From positions 12,919 through 76,918 of the forward strand of contig DASVQN010000029.1 of the NCBI GenBank assembly GCA_036389155.1: a stretch of 64,000 bases of DNA, written 5' to 3'. The DNA comes from CADCVT01 sp036389155 (lineage in GTDB: Bacteria; Actinomycetota; Thermoleophilia; Solirubrobacterales; Solirubrobacteraceae). Each line of letters starts with the position of its first letter. Position 1 is the first letter of the stretch. The notes under the pieces are model-generated. The model did not search any database and was not told the DNA's origin. It saw only the letters and a list, made by a program, of their open reading frames with translations. Positions 51,443 to 59,681 of the stretch are shown here, one piece after another. The translations under genes were made by a program, and so were the position numbers.

Positions 51443-51882
51443 GACCGGCGGAACACCGAGCGGACCGCGTACTGCGGGTGCCGGTCGTAGATCGTCTCGA
51501 GCAGGTCGGCGAAGCTGAGCGAGGTGACGAGTTCGCGGATGCCCCGCAGCGCCTGCAGGCTGCGGCGCTCGCGGTCGGTCGCGTCGGCCACGAGCCGCTC
51601 CGCGCGGCAGCGCCCCTCCGGCGTCGCGCGCACGCGGCCCCAGGTGTAGCCGGGGACCGGGACCCGCTCGACGAGCCCGCGACGCGCCAGGGCCTCGACG
51701 TCGCGGTAGATCCGCGGGCTCATCGGCCCGTAGTTGTAGGGCACGAACCAGTAGCGCTCGGCCCGCGGCAGGCCCCCTTCCCGTGCGAGGAGGAACAGGG
51801 CCTTCTGGACCCGGACGGGCTCGAGCCCGGCGGGCGGCGCGTCGAGCGCCACGAGCACCAGGAGCCAGTCGGCGGGGGTCAT
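51439..51882 (-). CDS. Panacea/SocA-like domain protein
   Basis: 147 residues. LEPVRVQKALFLLAREGGLP, then YWFVPYNYGPMSPRIYRDVE and ALARRGLVERVPVPG, match the winged-helix Panacea (DUF4065) pattern of a KxLFL helix followed by a YGP...IYxD motif. Panacea proteins are often antitoxins or proteolysis adaptors (SocA in Caulobacter delivers its toxin to ClpXP). Here the coupled partner is a proteasome-type hydrolase rather than a toxin. No promoter element was identified; it starts 24 bp downstream of the ArsR-like gene end. Confidence 0.65.
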   Translation of the reverse strand: MTPADWLLVLVALDAPPAGLEPVRVQKALFLLAREGGLPRAERYWFVPYNYGPMSPRIYRDVEALARRGLVERVPVPGYTWGRVRATPEGRCRAERLVADATDRERRSLQALRGIRELVTSLSFADLLETIYDRHPQYAVRSVFRRS

Positions 51883-51906
51883 GCGCCGACCGTATGGAGA
51901 AAGGCG

Positions 51907-52317
51907 TTACGTGACTGCCACGCGGTGCACCAAGACCGTGACCTCGACGTCGCTCGAGCCGGTGCCGGCCTTCGCCGCCTCCCGCCGCGCGCGGTCGATC
52001 ACCTTGCGCAGGTCGGCGGCGAGACGGTCGGCCCGGTCCGAGCTCAACGCGACGCTGCCCGAGACGGCCGCGTCGTCGCGCAGCTTGTAGTGGTGCTGGA
52101 TCGCGCCGCGGCGCGCCGTCGTCCGGGCGAGCTCGACGACCTCTGCGTCGGCGAGCACCCGCACGTGGTAGCTGACGACGCCCAGCGAGGCGTCGAGCTC
52201 GCGGGCCAGCTCGACCGGGCTGAGCTCGCGGCCGTCGAGCGCGGCGAGGATCCGCGCCCGCATCGGATGCGCCATCGCCCGCTGACCCTGGACGGGGGTG
52301 GGTTCGTTGGATGCCAT
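51907..52317 (-). CDS. ArsR-like helix-turn-helix regulator
   Basis: 136 residues. Winged helix: AMAHPMRARILAALDGRELS, PVELARELDASLGVVSYHVR and VLADAEVVELARTT, then a C-terminal helix-strand part. No metal-ligand cysteines. ATG 52317 is preceded by TATCAT (complement of 52324-52329), a good -10 hexamer only 6 nt away, so the mRNA is probably leaderless; the near-palindrome ACTTATGAGT overlaps it and may be the operator. It precedes the Panacea/proteasome-type pair in the same direction and may control it. Confidence 0.8.
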   Translation of the reverse strand: MASNEPTPVQGQRAMAHPMRARILAALDGRELSPVELARELDASLGVVSYHVRVLADAEVVELARTTARRGAIQHHYKLRDDAAVSGSVALSSDRADRLAADLRKVIDRARREAAKAGTGSSDVEVTVLVHRVAVT

Positions 52318-52415
52318 GCGCAGATGATACTTATGAGTGGCGACGGCTCGCCCGGTGAAGGCACGGCGAAGCAGTCCGGGGGCCTGCTGTCCGAGAGGGA
52401 CGGCGAACCGCGCGA

Positions 52416-52778
52416 CTAGGCGGTTCTGCGCCGCGCTTGGTCGCGGTAGTGGCGGTAGTCGCCGCGCTCGGGCCTGAGGTTCGACGCCAGCGCCAGCGGG
52501 TGGCGGGCCTCCGAGTGGCGGCCCAGGAGCTGCAGGGAGCGGCCGAGGCAGAACAGCGCGTAGTCGTTCGTCGGCGCCTGCTCGACGACCGCGGAGAACT
52601 CCTCCGCCGCCGCCTCGTAGCGCTGCGAGCGGAAGAACGCGCGGCCGAGCGCCTCGCGGATCGACGTCTTGTCGGGTGCGAGGTCGCGGGCTCGCGCGAG
52701 GGGCACGGTGGCCGCGTGGAAGTCGCCGTCCTCGAGCAGTCGCGTCCCGCGCGTGAAGAGGTCGTACACGCTCTCCAT
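52416..52778 (-). CDS. TPR-repeat protein
   Basis: 120 residues with about three tetratricopeptide repeats: LFTRGTRLLEDGDFHAATVP, LGRAFFRSQRYEAAAEEFSA and LFCLGRSLQLLGRHSEARHP. Likely a protein-protein adaptor in the cytosol. It follows the transglutaminase gene by 76 nt at the end of the mihF-gmk-rpoZ-coaBC-MoxR run. The ~98 bp after it hold a possible weak hairpin (AGCAG...CTGCT) but no clear terminator. Confidence 0.82.
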   Translation of the reverse strand: MESVYDLFTRGTRLLEDGDFHAATVPLARARDLAPDKTSIREALGRAFFRSQRYEAAAEEFSAVVEQAPTNDYALFCLGRSLQLLGRHSEARHPLALASNLRPERGDYRHYRDQARRRTA

Positions 52779-52854
52779 CACCGCAGGAGTGTAGGACCGC
52801 CACGGGCCGGTCTGAAGGGCTCCGGGGGCGTGTGGTGCCGGCGGATCGCGCGGC

Positions 52855-55119
52855 TCAGAACGGCGGCAGCGCCCACAGCGCGCGCACCCGCCCGCGCAGC
52901 CCCAGACCGCTGCCGAGCTCGCGCCGCAGCGCCCGCCGCTGCTCGCGCGACGGCGCGCTGGATCCGAACCCGAACCGCGCCGCGCGCACCGTCCGGATGT
53001 ACGCGGCCGCCTCCGGCGCCCACCGCAGCGACTCCTCCAGCTGGGCCAGCGTCGCCCCCGGCCGCGGCCCGCGGCCCGTCCGCCGCAGCGCGCGCACCAG
53101 CTCGGCCGCGGCGGCCTCCGGCCCGTACCGTGCCCGCCACCGCGCCGCCGCGACCCCGTAGGCCGCGCCCCCGAAGACGAACAGCCCGAGCAGCACGCCT
53201 CCCACGACGAGCAGCCCGGAGCCGCCGCCGCCCCCCGACCCCGCGTCCTCGCCCTGCCCGAGCGCGCGCGGGTCCTGGGCGCGCTCGCTGCCCCGCGTCC
53301 CGCTCGCGCTCCCGCCGTCCGGGTCCTCCTCCTGCCCGTCGAGCGCGGCCAGCTGCGCGCGCGCCGGCGCGATCGCGGGCGTCGGGTCGAACGTGATCCA
53401 CCCGTAGCCGGGGAAGTACGCCTCGACCCACGAGTGCGCGTCGTAGTCGCGCACGACGTACTCGCCGCGGCTCTCGTCGCGCGTCCCGGGCGAGAACCCC
53501 GCGGCGACGCGCGCCGGCACGCCGCCCATGCGCAGCAGCAGGGCCATCGCGCCGGAGAATTGCTGGCAGTAGCCGACCTTGTCGCGGAAGAGGAAGGCGT
53601 CGAGCGGAAGCGGGCGGCGGGGCGGCGTCTCGCTGTAGCGGAACCCGCGCGAGAGGAAGGCCTGGATCGCCTTCGCGTACGCGTACGGCGAGGCCGACCG
53701 GCGTGCGAGCCGCCGCGCCAGCGCGTACGTCCGCGCGTACGCCGAGCTGCGCACCCAGTCGGTCCCCACCCGCTCGCCGAACCCACGCCCGGCGAGGTAC
53801 CCGAGCGCGTCGCGCCGGTCGCCGAAGCCGCTGAACACGACGAACGCCGGCGGCGCATCGCGCTGGTAGACGTGCGTCGCCGGATCGATCGGCGGCGGGC
53901 CGCCGATCGACTGCGGGAGCTGCATCGAGAGGTACGGCCACAGCGAGGTCGGGAAGTTGGTCCCCGCCGCCTCGATCTCGAGGCGGCGTGGCCGGGGGAC
54001 GTAGGACTTGACGACGTAGGCGTGCCCGCGCCGCAGCGGCTTGCCGCTCGACACGAACGACCCCGGCGCGCCCTTCACGGGCGTCCGCGGGGCGTTGCGG
54101 ATGTCGAGCGCCGTCCCGGGCGCGACGAACTGCTCGCTGCTGAGGTTGCGGACGGAGACGCGCACCGTCTGGACCCAGCGCGGCCGCGGCGTGTCGGCCT
54201 CCGGGTCGTCCTCCAGCCCCTGCGGCCGCGTCTCGACCCACCGCCGCCCGTCGAACTCCGTCAGCGTCGTCGCCTTCCAGTACGCGCCCGTCCTGGCCTC
54301 GATCCGCAGCAGCTCGCGCCCGTCGCGCGGCCAGTCCAGCGGGCCGTAGCGGTGGCTCCACGAGAACGTCGTCGTCCCCCGCTCGCCCAGCGACTGCGCA
54401 AGGCTCTCGTAGTCGACCCAGGGCTCCGCCGCATCGAGCCGCGGGGCGAGCGCGAGGGCGACGAGGCCGGCGGCGAGCACGACGACGACCCCGAACGGCG
54501 CCTCCCGCGCGGCCACGCGCTCGGCCCACAGCGCCGCCCCGAGCAGGAGGGCGAAGGCGAACCCGTCCAGCCACGGATGCTGCGCGTCGAACTCGACGGC
54601 GGGCACCGCGTACAGCACCGCCAGCAGGACGATGCCGAGCACCGGCCGGCGCACGGCGACGACGACGCCGGCGACCGCGAGCGCCGTCCCGCCGAGGAGC
54701 ATGGCGACCCGGTTCCACTCGTCGACCCCGCGGTAGGGGACGTTCAGCCCGGGCAGCGCCTCGATCCCCTGCCCCAGGCCGTTCGCGAGCTCCCCCCAGC
54801 TCTCGCGGTCGAGCAGGTTCAGCGGGACGCCGGCGAGGAGCAGCGCCGCCGCCGCGCCCGCGACCGCGACCGCGACGTCGACCGCCACCCGCGCCGCCCG
54901 CGGCAGCCGCTGGGCGAGCAGGACCACGATCGCCAGGCCGATGCCGGCCGCCGCCGCGCCGAGCATCCGCCCGTCCGCGCCCGGCCGGACCATCCCGCCC
55001 CACGCCTGCGCGCCGAACACGGCCAGCGCGCCGATGGCGACCAGGCGGACCGCGATCCGCGGAGCCCGGACGCGCGCCGGCGCGGGGCGCACGCCGGCCG
55101 GGAGTGCCGCCGCGCTCAC
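52855..55119 (-). CDS. Membrane transglutaminase-like protein (DUF3488/TgpA type)
   Basis: 754 residues. Five to six N-terminal membrane helices (about 25-220), an extracytoplasmic transglutaminase-like domain with the Cys in KVGYCQQFSGAMALLLRMGG, the His in YDAHSWVEAYFPGYGW and the Asp in ITFDPTP, then a Gly/Ser linker, one more membrane helix (GLLVVGGVLLGLFVFGGAAY) and a cytosolic DUF4129-like tail. The full catalytic triad is present. GTG 55119 overlaps the DUF58 stop (GTGA). With MoxR and DUF58 it forms the usual three-gene unit, thought to act on cell-envelope proteins. Confidence 0.9.
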   Translation of the reverse strand: MSAAALPAGVRPAPARVRAPRIAVRLVAIGALAVFGAQAWGGMVRPGADGRMLGAAAAGIGLAIVVLLAQRLPRAARVAVDVAVAVAGAAAALLLAGVPLNLLDRESWGELANGLGQGIEALPGLNVPYRGVDEWNRVAMLLGGTALAVAGVVVAVRRPVLGIVLLAVLYAVPAVEFDAQHPWLDGFAFALLLGAALWAERVAAREAPFGVVVVLAAGLVALALAPRLDAAEPWVDYESLAQSLGERGTTTFSWSHRYGPLDWPRDGRELLRIEARTGAYWKATTLTEFDGRRWVETRPQGLEDDPEADTPRPRWVQTVRVSVRNLSSEQFVAPGTALDIRNAPRTPVKGAPGSFVSSGKPLRRGHAYVVKSYVPRPRRLEIEAAGTNFPTSLWPYLSMQLPQSIGGPPPIDPATHVYQRDAPPAFVVFSGFGDRRDALGYLAGRGFGERVGTDWVRSSAYARTYALARRLARRSASPYAYAKAIQAFLSRGFRYSETPPRRPLPLDAFLFRDKVGYCQQFSGAMALLLRMGGVPARVAAGFSPGTRDESRGEYVVRDYDAHSWVEAYFPGYGWITFDPTPAIAPARAQLAALDGQEEDPDGGSASGTRGSERAQDPRALGQGEDAGSGGGGGSGLLVVGGVLLGLFVFGGAAYGVAAARWRARYGPEAAAAELVRALRRTGRGPRPGATLAQLEESLRWAPEAAAYIRTVRAARFGFGSSAPSREQRRALRRELGSGLGLRGRVRALWALPPF

Positions 55120-56192
55120 GCCGCCCTCCGCGCGCCCCGCGGCTCGACGGCGTACCCCGTGCAGCCCGCGACCGTGAACGCCGGGCGGCGCGCCGCCATC
55201 GCGCCGGGGACGACGAGCACCCGGCCCGCCGCCGGCGCGTGCTCGAGCGCCTGCGGCGCCCGCGACGGCACCCGCGCCGCGACGTACACGACGAGGCCCG
55301 ACCGACCGGCCACGCCGCTCAGCGACGGCCGCCCGCCGAGCGTGACCAGCGCGAGCCGGGCGTGCAGGTGGGGCCAGCCTGCGAGCGTCGGGTCGAGCGC
55401 GGTCGCGCGGCGGTCTCCGGGCAGGAGGACCGAACACCCGCCGCGCTGCGCGAGGGCGACGGCGAGCGACGCGCACGCGCGGACCGCCGCGTCGAGCGCC
55501 TCCTCCGACGATCCGCGCGCGTCCAGGACGATGAGCGGCGTGCTGTCCGAGTCCGCCCGCAGCCTGCGCTCCATGAGCCCGGCGCCGCGCGCGAGCGCCG
55601 GCCAGTAGATCCGCGACGCGGGCGTTCCGGTGCGGTGCTCGCGGACGCCGTCGAGCTCGACCTCCGCCGCCATCGCCGGCCGGCCCCGCCGACGCGCCCC
55701 CGCGTCGTCGCCGCCGCCGACCGCGCGCACCGGCTCGGTGCGCGGGAGCACGAGGACCTCGTCGCCCGACCGCGCCCTCACCGTCCGCTCGGTCAGCCCC
55801 ATGGGATCGCGGAGCACGACCGAGGCGGGATCGAGCGCCCGCCGGCCCCGGCGCGCGAACCGCGCCACGATGCGCACGCGCTGCTCGCGCCGCCCGACCG
55901 CGAGCGGGACCGGCTCGGCGAGGAACGCGTCCTCGACGACGCCCGTGCTGAGCGGCAGCCGCCCGGACCGGACCTCGAGCACCACGCTCAGCGGCTCCTC
56001 CTCCACGACGCGCCGCGCCGTCAGCTGGCGGCGGACCCGGACGCCGCGCGCGGTCAGGGCGATCCACGCCGCCGCGCCGAGCGGCAGCACGACGAAGGCG
56101 ACGCCGGGGACGTACAGCGGCTCGGCGTCGAACGTGCCCGCGACGAGGATCAGCAGCAGCCCGAGCGCGGCGGTGGCGCGCGCGGCCGTCAC
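55116..56192 (-). CDS. DUF58 domain protein
   Basis: 358 residues. Two N-terminal membrane helices (about 4-22 and 28-48), a β-rich region (VRRQLTARRVVEEEPLSVVL), and the DUF58 signature DGVREHRTGTPASRIYWPAL followed by a von Willebrand A-like segment with LIVLDARGSSEEALDAAV. The family member usually accompanies a MoxR ATPase and a transglutaminase-like membrane protein. GTG 56192 overlaps the MoxR stop (GTGA), so all three are coupled. Confidence 0.9.
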   Translation of the reverse strand: MTAARATAALGLLLILVAGTFDAEPLYVPGVAFVVLPLGAAAWIALTARGVRVRRQLTARRVVEEEPLSVVLEVRSGRLPLSTGVVEDAFLAEPVPLAVGRREQRVRIVARFARRGRRALDPASVVLRDPMGLTERTVRARSGDEVLVLPRTEPVRAVGGGDDAGARRRGRPAMAAEVELDGVREHRTGTPASRIYWPALARGAGLMERRLRADSDSTPLIVLDARGSSEEALDAAVRACASLAVALAQRGGCSVLLPGDRRATALDPTLAGWPHLHARLALVTLGGRPSLSGVAGRSGLVVYVAARVPSRAPQALEHAPAAGRVLVVPGAMAARRPAFTVAGCTGYAVEPRGARRAA

Positions 56193-57157
56193 AACGACGG
56201 CGTGGCCGCTATCGCGTCGGCGATCGCCTGCTCGGGCGTCGCCTCCACCGCCTCGGGCGCGAGGACGAGGCGGTGGGCCAGCACCGGCAGCGCGAGCGCC
56301 TGGACGTCGTCGGGCAGCGCGTGGTCGCGCCCCTGCAGCAGCGCGCGCGCCTTCGCGGCCCGCAGCAGCATGAGCCCGGCGCGCGGCGAGGCGCCCAGCT
56401 CCAGGCGCGGATCGTCGCGCGTGTGCTGCAGCAGCGCCACGACGTAGGAGCGCAGCGTCTCGGACGCCCGGACGCGGTCCGCGGCGTTCTGGGCGACGAG
56501 GATGTCCGCCGCGCTGGCCACCGGCTCGAGCTCGCCCACGCGGTCGCCGCTGGCGTGCGTGGCGAGCATCTCGGCCTCGCCGCGGGCGCTCGGGTAGCCG
56601 AGCGAGATCCGCATCATGAAGCGGTCGACCTGGGCCTCCGGCAGCGGGTAGGTGCCCTCGTACTCGACCGGGTTCTGCGTGGCGAGGACGATGAAGGGCC
56701 GCGCGAGCTCGTGCGTGTGGACGTCGACCGTCACCCGCCGCTCCTGCATGCACTCGAGCAGGCCGGACTGCGTCTTCGGCGAGGCGCGGTTGACCTCGTC
56801 GACGATGATCACGTTGGCGAAGATCGGGCCCGGGCGGAACTCGAAGCGGCCCTCGCGCTGGTTGAAGACGTTCGTGCCCACGACGTCGGCCGGGAGCAGG
56901 TCGGCCGTGCACTGGATGCGGGCGAAGGCCAGGTCCATCGAGCGCGCGAGCGCCCGCGCGAGCGTCGTCTTCCCCACGCCCGGGAGGTCCTCGATGAGGA
57001 CGTGCCCCTCGGCGAAGAGCGCGACCATCGCGTGCTCGAGCAGGTCGTCGCTGACCTCGACGCCGCGGCGCACGTTCGCAGCGATCCTCCGCGCGACCGC
57101 TGCCGACGCGTCGACCTCGTCCTGGCCGACCCGCTCGTCGGGGACGCCGATGCTCAC
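56189..57157 (-). CDS. MoxR-family AAA+ ATPase
   Basis: 322-residue chaperone-like ATPase. Walker A DLPGVGKTTLARALA (about 57-71), Walker B ANVIIVDEVNRASPKTQS, sensor 1 IVLATQNPVEYEGTYPLPEAQ with the arginine finger region DRFMMRISLGYPS, and a lid with GASPRAGLMLLRAAKA. GTG 57157 overlaps the coaBC stop (GTGA). MoxR proteins act with DUF58 and transglutaminase-like partners in maturation of envelope complexes. Confidence 0.93.
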   Translation of the reverse strand: MSIGVPDERVGQDEVDASAAVARRIAANVRRGVEVSDDLLEHAMVALFAEGHVLIEDLPGVGKTTLARALARSMDLAFARIQCTADLLPADVVGTNVFNQREGRFEFRPGPIFANVIIVDEVNRASPKTQSGLLECMQERRVTVDVHTHELARPFIVLATQNPVEYEGTYPLPEAQVDRFMMRISLGYPSARGEAEMLATHASGDRVGELEPVASAADILVAQNAADRVRASETLRSYVVALLQHTRDDPRLELGASPRAGLMLLRAAKARALLQGRDHALPDDVQALALPVLAHRLVLAPEAVEATPEQAIADAIAATPSL

Positions 57158-58410
57158 GGGCCGACCACCGCGTCCGCCCGCAGGCGCACCACGGTGTCCA
57201 GGATCGCGCGCGCGACGTCGCGCTTTGGCGCGCGCGGGACCGGCGTCTCGGAGTCGGCCGTCACGATCGTCACCTCGTTGGCGCCCGAGTCGAAGCCGAT
57301 GTCGCCGCGGGAGATGTCGTTGACGACGATCGCGTCCAGGCCCTTGCGGCGCAGCTTGTCGCGGCCGTACTCGAGCGCGCCGTCGCCGTGCTCGGCGGCG
57401 AAGCCGACCAGGGTCTGCCCGGGGCGCCGCTCGGCGGCGAGGGTCCCCACGATGTCGGGCGTGCGCGCGAGCGCGACGGTCATGTCCTCCTGGCCCTCCT
57501 CCTTCTTGAGCTTCCCGGCGTGCGGCTCCGCCGGGCGGAAGTCCACGACGGCCGCCGCCATGAGGAGTACGTCGCTGGACCCGAAGGAGGTTCGCGCGGC
57601 GCCGAGCATCTCGTCGGCGGTCGTGACGTCGACGTAGGTGACCCGGGGGTTGCGCTCGAGGTGGACGTTCGCGGCGACGACCGTTACCTCGGCGCCGAGC
57701 TCGGCCGCGACGTCGGCGAGCGCGAAGCCCATCCGGCCGCTCGAGCGGTTGCCGATGTAGCGGACGCTGTCGATCGGCTCGCGGGTCCCGCCGGCGGTGA
57801 CGAGGACGGTGAGGCCGTCGAGCGGGCGCGGCCCGGCGGAGGGCAGGAGCGCCTCGATCGCGGCGAGGATCTGCGCGGGCTCGGCCAGCCGCCCCACACC
57901 GTGCTCCCCCTTCGAGGCCAGCTCGCCCGTGCCGGGGTCGACGATCGTCGCGCCGCGGTCGCGCAGCGCCGCGAGGTTCGCGCGCGTGGCCGGGTGCTCC
58001 CACATGTGGTTGTTCATCGCGGGCGCGACGAGCAGCGGGCACGTGGCGGCGAGGGCCGCGTTCGTGAGGAGGTTGTCCGCGAGCCCGTGCGCGAGCTTGG
58101 CGATCGTGTTGGCGCTCGCCGGCGCGATGACGTAGGCATCGGCGTTGGCCACGAGCTCGAGGTGGCTGAGCGGGTCGTGCGACGGCGGCGGGTCGCCGGG
58201 GAACGCGCCGCGCGCGGGGTCCGGCTCGAACTCGTCGACGAGGACGGGGGCGCCGGTCAGCGCGGCGAACGACGCACGGCCGACGAAGCGCTCGCTCGTC
58301 GGGGTCTGGACGACGCGGACCGCGTGGCCGGCCTTCGTCGCGAGGCGCACCAGCTCCAGCGCCTTGTAGGCAGCGATCCCCCCGCTGACGCCGAGCAGGA
58401 TCCGCGCCAT
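57154..58410 (-). CDS. coaBC: Bifunctional phosphopantothenoylcysteine decarboxylase/phosphopantothenate-cysteine ligase
   Basis: Two consecutive steps of coenzyme A synthesis. 418 residues: N-terminal flavin-dependent CoaC domain (LLGVSGGIAAYKALELVRLA, VIAPASANTIAKLAHGLADN with catalytic His region, APAMNNHMWEHPAT) and C-terminal CoaB domain (VLVTAGGTREPIDSVRYIGN, SSGRMGFALA, AAAVVDFRP and the KLKK segment). ATG 58410 is 10 nt after rpoZ. Confidence 0.96.
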   Translation of the reverse strand: MARILLGVSGGIAAYKALELVRLATKAGHAVRVVQTPTSERFVGRASFAALTGAPVLVDEFEPDPARGAFPGDPPPSHDPLSHLELVANADAYVIAPASANTIAKLAHGLADNLLTNAALAATCPLLVAPAMNNHMWEHPATRANLAALRDRGATIVDPGTGELASKGEHGVGRLAEPAQILAAIEALLPSAGPRPLDGLTVLVTAGGTREPIDSVRYIGNRSSGRMGFALADVAAELGAEVTVVAANVHLERNPRVTYVDVTTADEMLGAARTSFGSSDVLLMAAAVVDFRPAEPHAGKLKKEEGQEDMTVALARTPDIVGTLAAERRPGQTLVGFAAEHGDGALEYGRDKLRRKGLDAIVVNDISRGDIGFDSGANEVTIVTADSETPVPRAPKRDVARAILDTVVRLRADAVVGP

Positions 58411-58420
58411 CTCAGGAGGA

Positions 58421-58648
58421 CTACCGGTAGTGGTACTTGATCTTGCCGGCGGCGACTTCCTCCAGCGCGATCGTCAGGTAGTTCTTCGAGGCGGTCTCGA
58501 CCATCGGCGGCGGGAACTCGTCGAACGTCCCCTCGCCGAGGTTGTGGTAGTAGCTGTTGATCTGCCGCGCGCGCTTGGCGGCGACGAGCACGGAGGCGTA
58601 GTTGGAGTCGACGTGCTCGAGGAGCTTGTCGAGGCGCGGGGAGATCAT
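58421..58648 (-). CDS. rpoZ: DNA-directed RNA polymerase subunit omega
   Basis: 75 residues. Small assembly subunit that folds β'. SPRLDKLLEHVDSNYASVLV, AAKRARQINSYYHNLGEG and KNYLTIALEEVAAGKIKY match the actinobacterial form. The start overlaps the gmk stop (ATGA); gmk-rpoZ-coaBC is the expected order. Confidence 0.95.
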   Translation of the reverse strand: MISPRLDKLLEHVDSNYASVLVAAKRARQINSYYHNLGEGTFDEFPPPMVETASKNYLTIALEEVAAGKIKYHYR

Positions 58649-59208
58649 GCCTCTGAGTGTAGAGCCCGGCGGACGATGCCCTCGAGCCTGTCCACCGCCT
58701 CGTCGAGCCGGTCGTTCACGACGACCTCGCCGAACTCGTCTTGCGCCGCGAGCTCCGCGCGCGCGACGCGCAGGCGCGCCTCGATGTCCTCGGGCGAGTC
58801 GCTGCCCCTTCCGACGAGGCGCGCGCGCAGGACGTCCGCGTCCGGCGGCGCGATGAAGATCTGCAGCGCCTCGGGCATGGTCCGCCGGACCTGGCGCGCG
58901 CCCTGGAGCTCGATCTCGAGCACCACCGGGTGCCCCGCGCCGATCCGGCGCTCGAGCTCGGAGCGCAGCGTGCCGTAGCGCCGGCCGGAGTACTCGGCGT
59001 GCTCGACGAACTCGCCGGCGTCGACGCGGCGCTGGAACTCCTCGTCGGTGAGGAACCAGTAGTCCTCGCCCTGCGTCTCGCCGGCCCGCGGCTGGCGTGT
59101 GGTCGCCGAGACGGCGAGGTCGAGCTCGGGCATGCGCTCGCGCAGGTTGCGGATGAGGGTGCCCTTGCCGACCCCGCTCGGGCCGGTGATGACGAAGACC
59201 CGCGGCAA
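58645..59208 (-). CDS. gmk: Guanylate kinase
   Basis: Phosphorylates GMP to GDP. 187 residues with P-loop ITGPSGVGKGTLIRNL, SATTRQPRAGETQGEDYWFL (GMP site), VEHAEYSGRRYGT, VVLEIELQGARQV and IFIAPPD. The start is TTG 59208, 7 nt after mihF; no ATG or GTG is close in frame. Confidence 0.96.
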   Translation of the reverse strand: MPRVFVITGPSGVGKGTLIRNLRERMPELDLAVSATTRQPRAGETQGEDYWFLTDEEFQRRVDAGEFVEHAEYSGRRYGTLRSELERRIGAGHPVVLEIELQGARQVRRTMPEALQIFIAPPDADVLRARLVGRGSDSPEDIEARLRVARAELAAQDEFGEVVVNDRLDEAVDRLEGIVRRALHSEA

Positions 59209-59215
59209 CGCGCCT

Positions 59216-59557
59216 CTAGCGGCGCAGGAGGGAGACCAGCTCGTTGCGCTGGCGCTCCGACAGGCCGCCGATGGTCTTGCTCGGCGAGATCCTGCACGTC
59301 ACGAGGATCTTGTTGACCTTCACCCGGCCGTACTTCGGCACGGCCAAGAGCATGTCGAAGACCTTGGCCGTCTCGAGGTAGTCCGGGGGGTTCTTCAGGA
59401 GGTCCTGGATGGAGATGCGACCCGCCTTCAGGTCCCGCTTCAGCTGCGCGCGTCGCGTCCGGATCTGGTTCGCGCGCTGCAGTGCGTCCATGCGCTGGAC
59501 GAGGGACCGCTCGGGGGCCGCCGAGTGCTTTGTGGGCGAGTTCGTGGCCGACGGCAT
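59216..59557 (-). CDS. mihF: Integration host factor, actinobacterial type
   Basis: Nucleoid-associated DNA-binding protein unrelated to HU/IHF of proteobacteria. 113 residues: QRANQIRTRRAQLKRDLKAG, then ISIQDLLKNPPDYLETAKVF, the helix-two-turn-helix LLAVPKYGRVKVNKILVTCR and GGLSERQRNELVSLLRR. The N-terminal 20 residues are polar and probably disordered. First gene of the gmk-rpoZ-coaBC unit, with a near-leaderless promoter. Its presence is a marker of Actinobacteria. Confidence 0.95.
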   Translation of the reverse strand: MPSATNSPTKHSAAPERSLVQRMDALQRANQIRTRRAQLKRDLKAGRISIQDLLKNPPDYLETAKVFDMLLAVPKYGRVKVNKILVTCRISPSKTIGGLSERQRNELVSLLRR

Positions 59558-59565
59558 GGGCGGCG

Positions 59566-59593
59566 ACTATACCTCTCGCAAGCCGCCCTGCAA
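59566..59593 (-). promoter_or_regulatory. Predicted promoter of the mihF-gmk-rpoZ unit
   Basis: Minus-strand -10 hexamer TATAGT (complement of 59566-59571) and -35 TTGCAG (complement of 59588-59593), spacing 16. Transcription would start at or within a few bases of ATG 59557, so the mRNA is leaderless or nearly so; no Shine-Dalgarno is seen in front of mihF, in agreement. Confidence 0.55.
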
Positions 59594-59681
59594 GGCGACG
59601 TGGAAGAAAATGGATCGACCTGAAGTTGAGGTCGAGACGCATGCAGCCTGGTTGATGGTCACTGTTTGATTTGCAGGCCTT
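59594..59681. other. Spacer between pyrD and the mihF promoter
   Basis: 88 bp, markedly AT-richer than the rest of the window. It follows the pyrD stop (TAA 59682-59684, minus). It contains AGGCCT and short A/T runs but no stable terminator hairpin or tRNA-like sequence that I could recognise. Confidence 0.4.

Noticed and set aside
52416..53858. 480-codon Arg/Ser/Ala-rich minus frame
   Set aside because: Only its last 120 codons (TPR protein from ATG 52778) make a believable protein; the rest is a shadow of the transglutaminase gene.
59594..59681. tRNA gene or attachment site in the AT-rich spacer near pyrD
   Set aside because: No T-loop sequence, acceptor-stem pairing or direct repeats typical of att sites were found.
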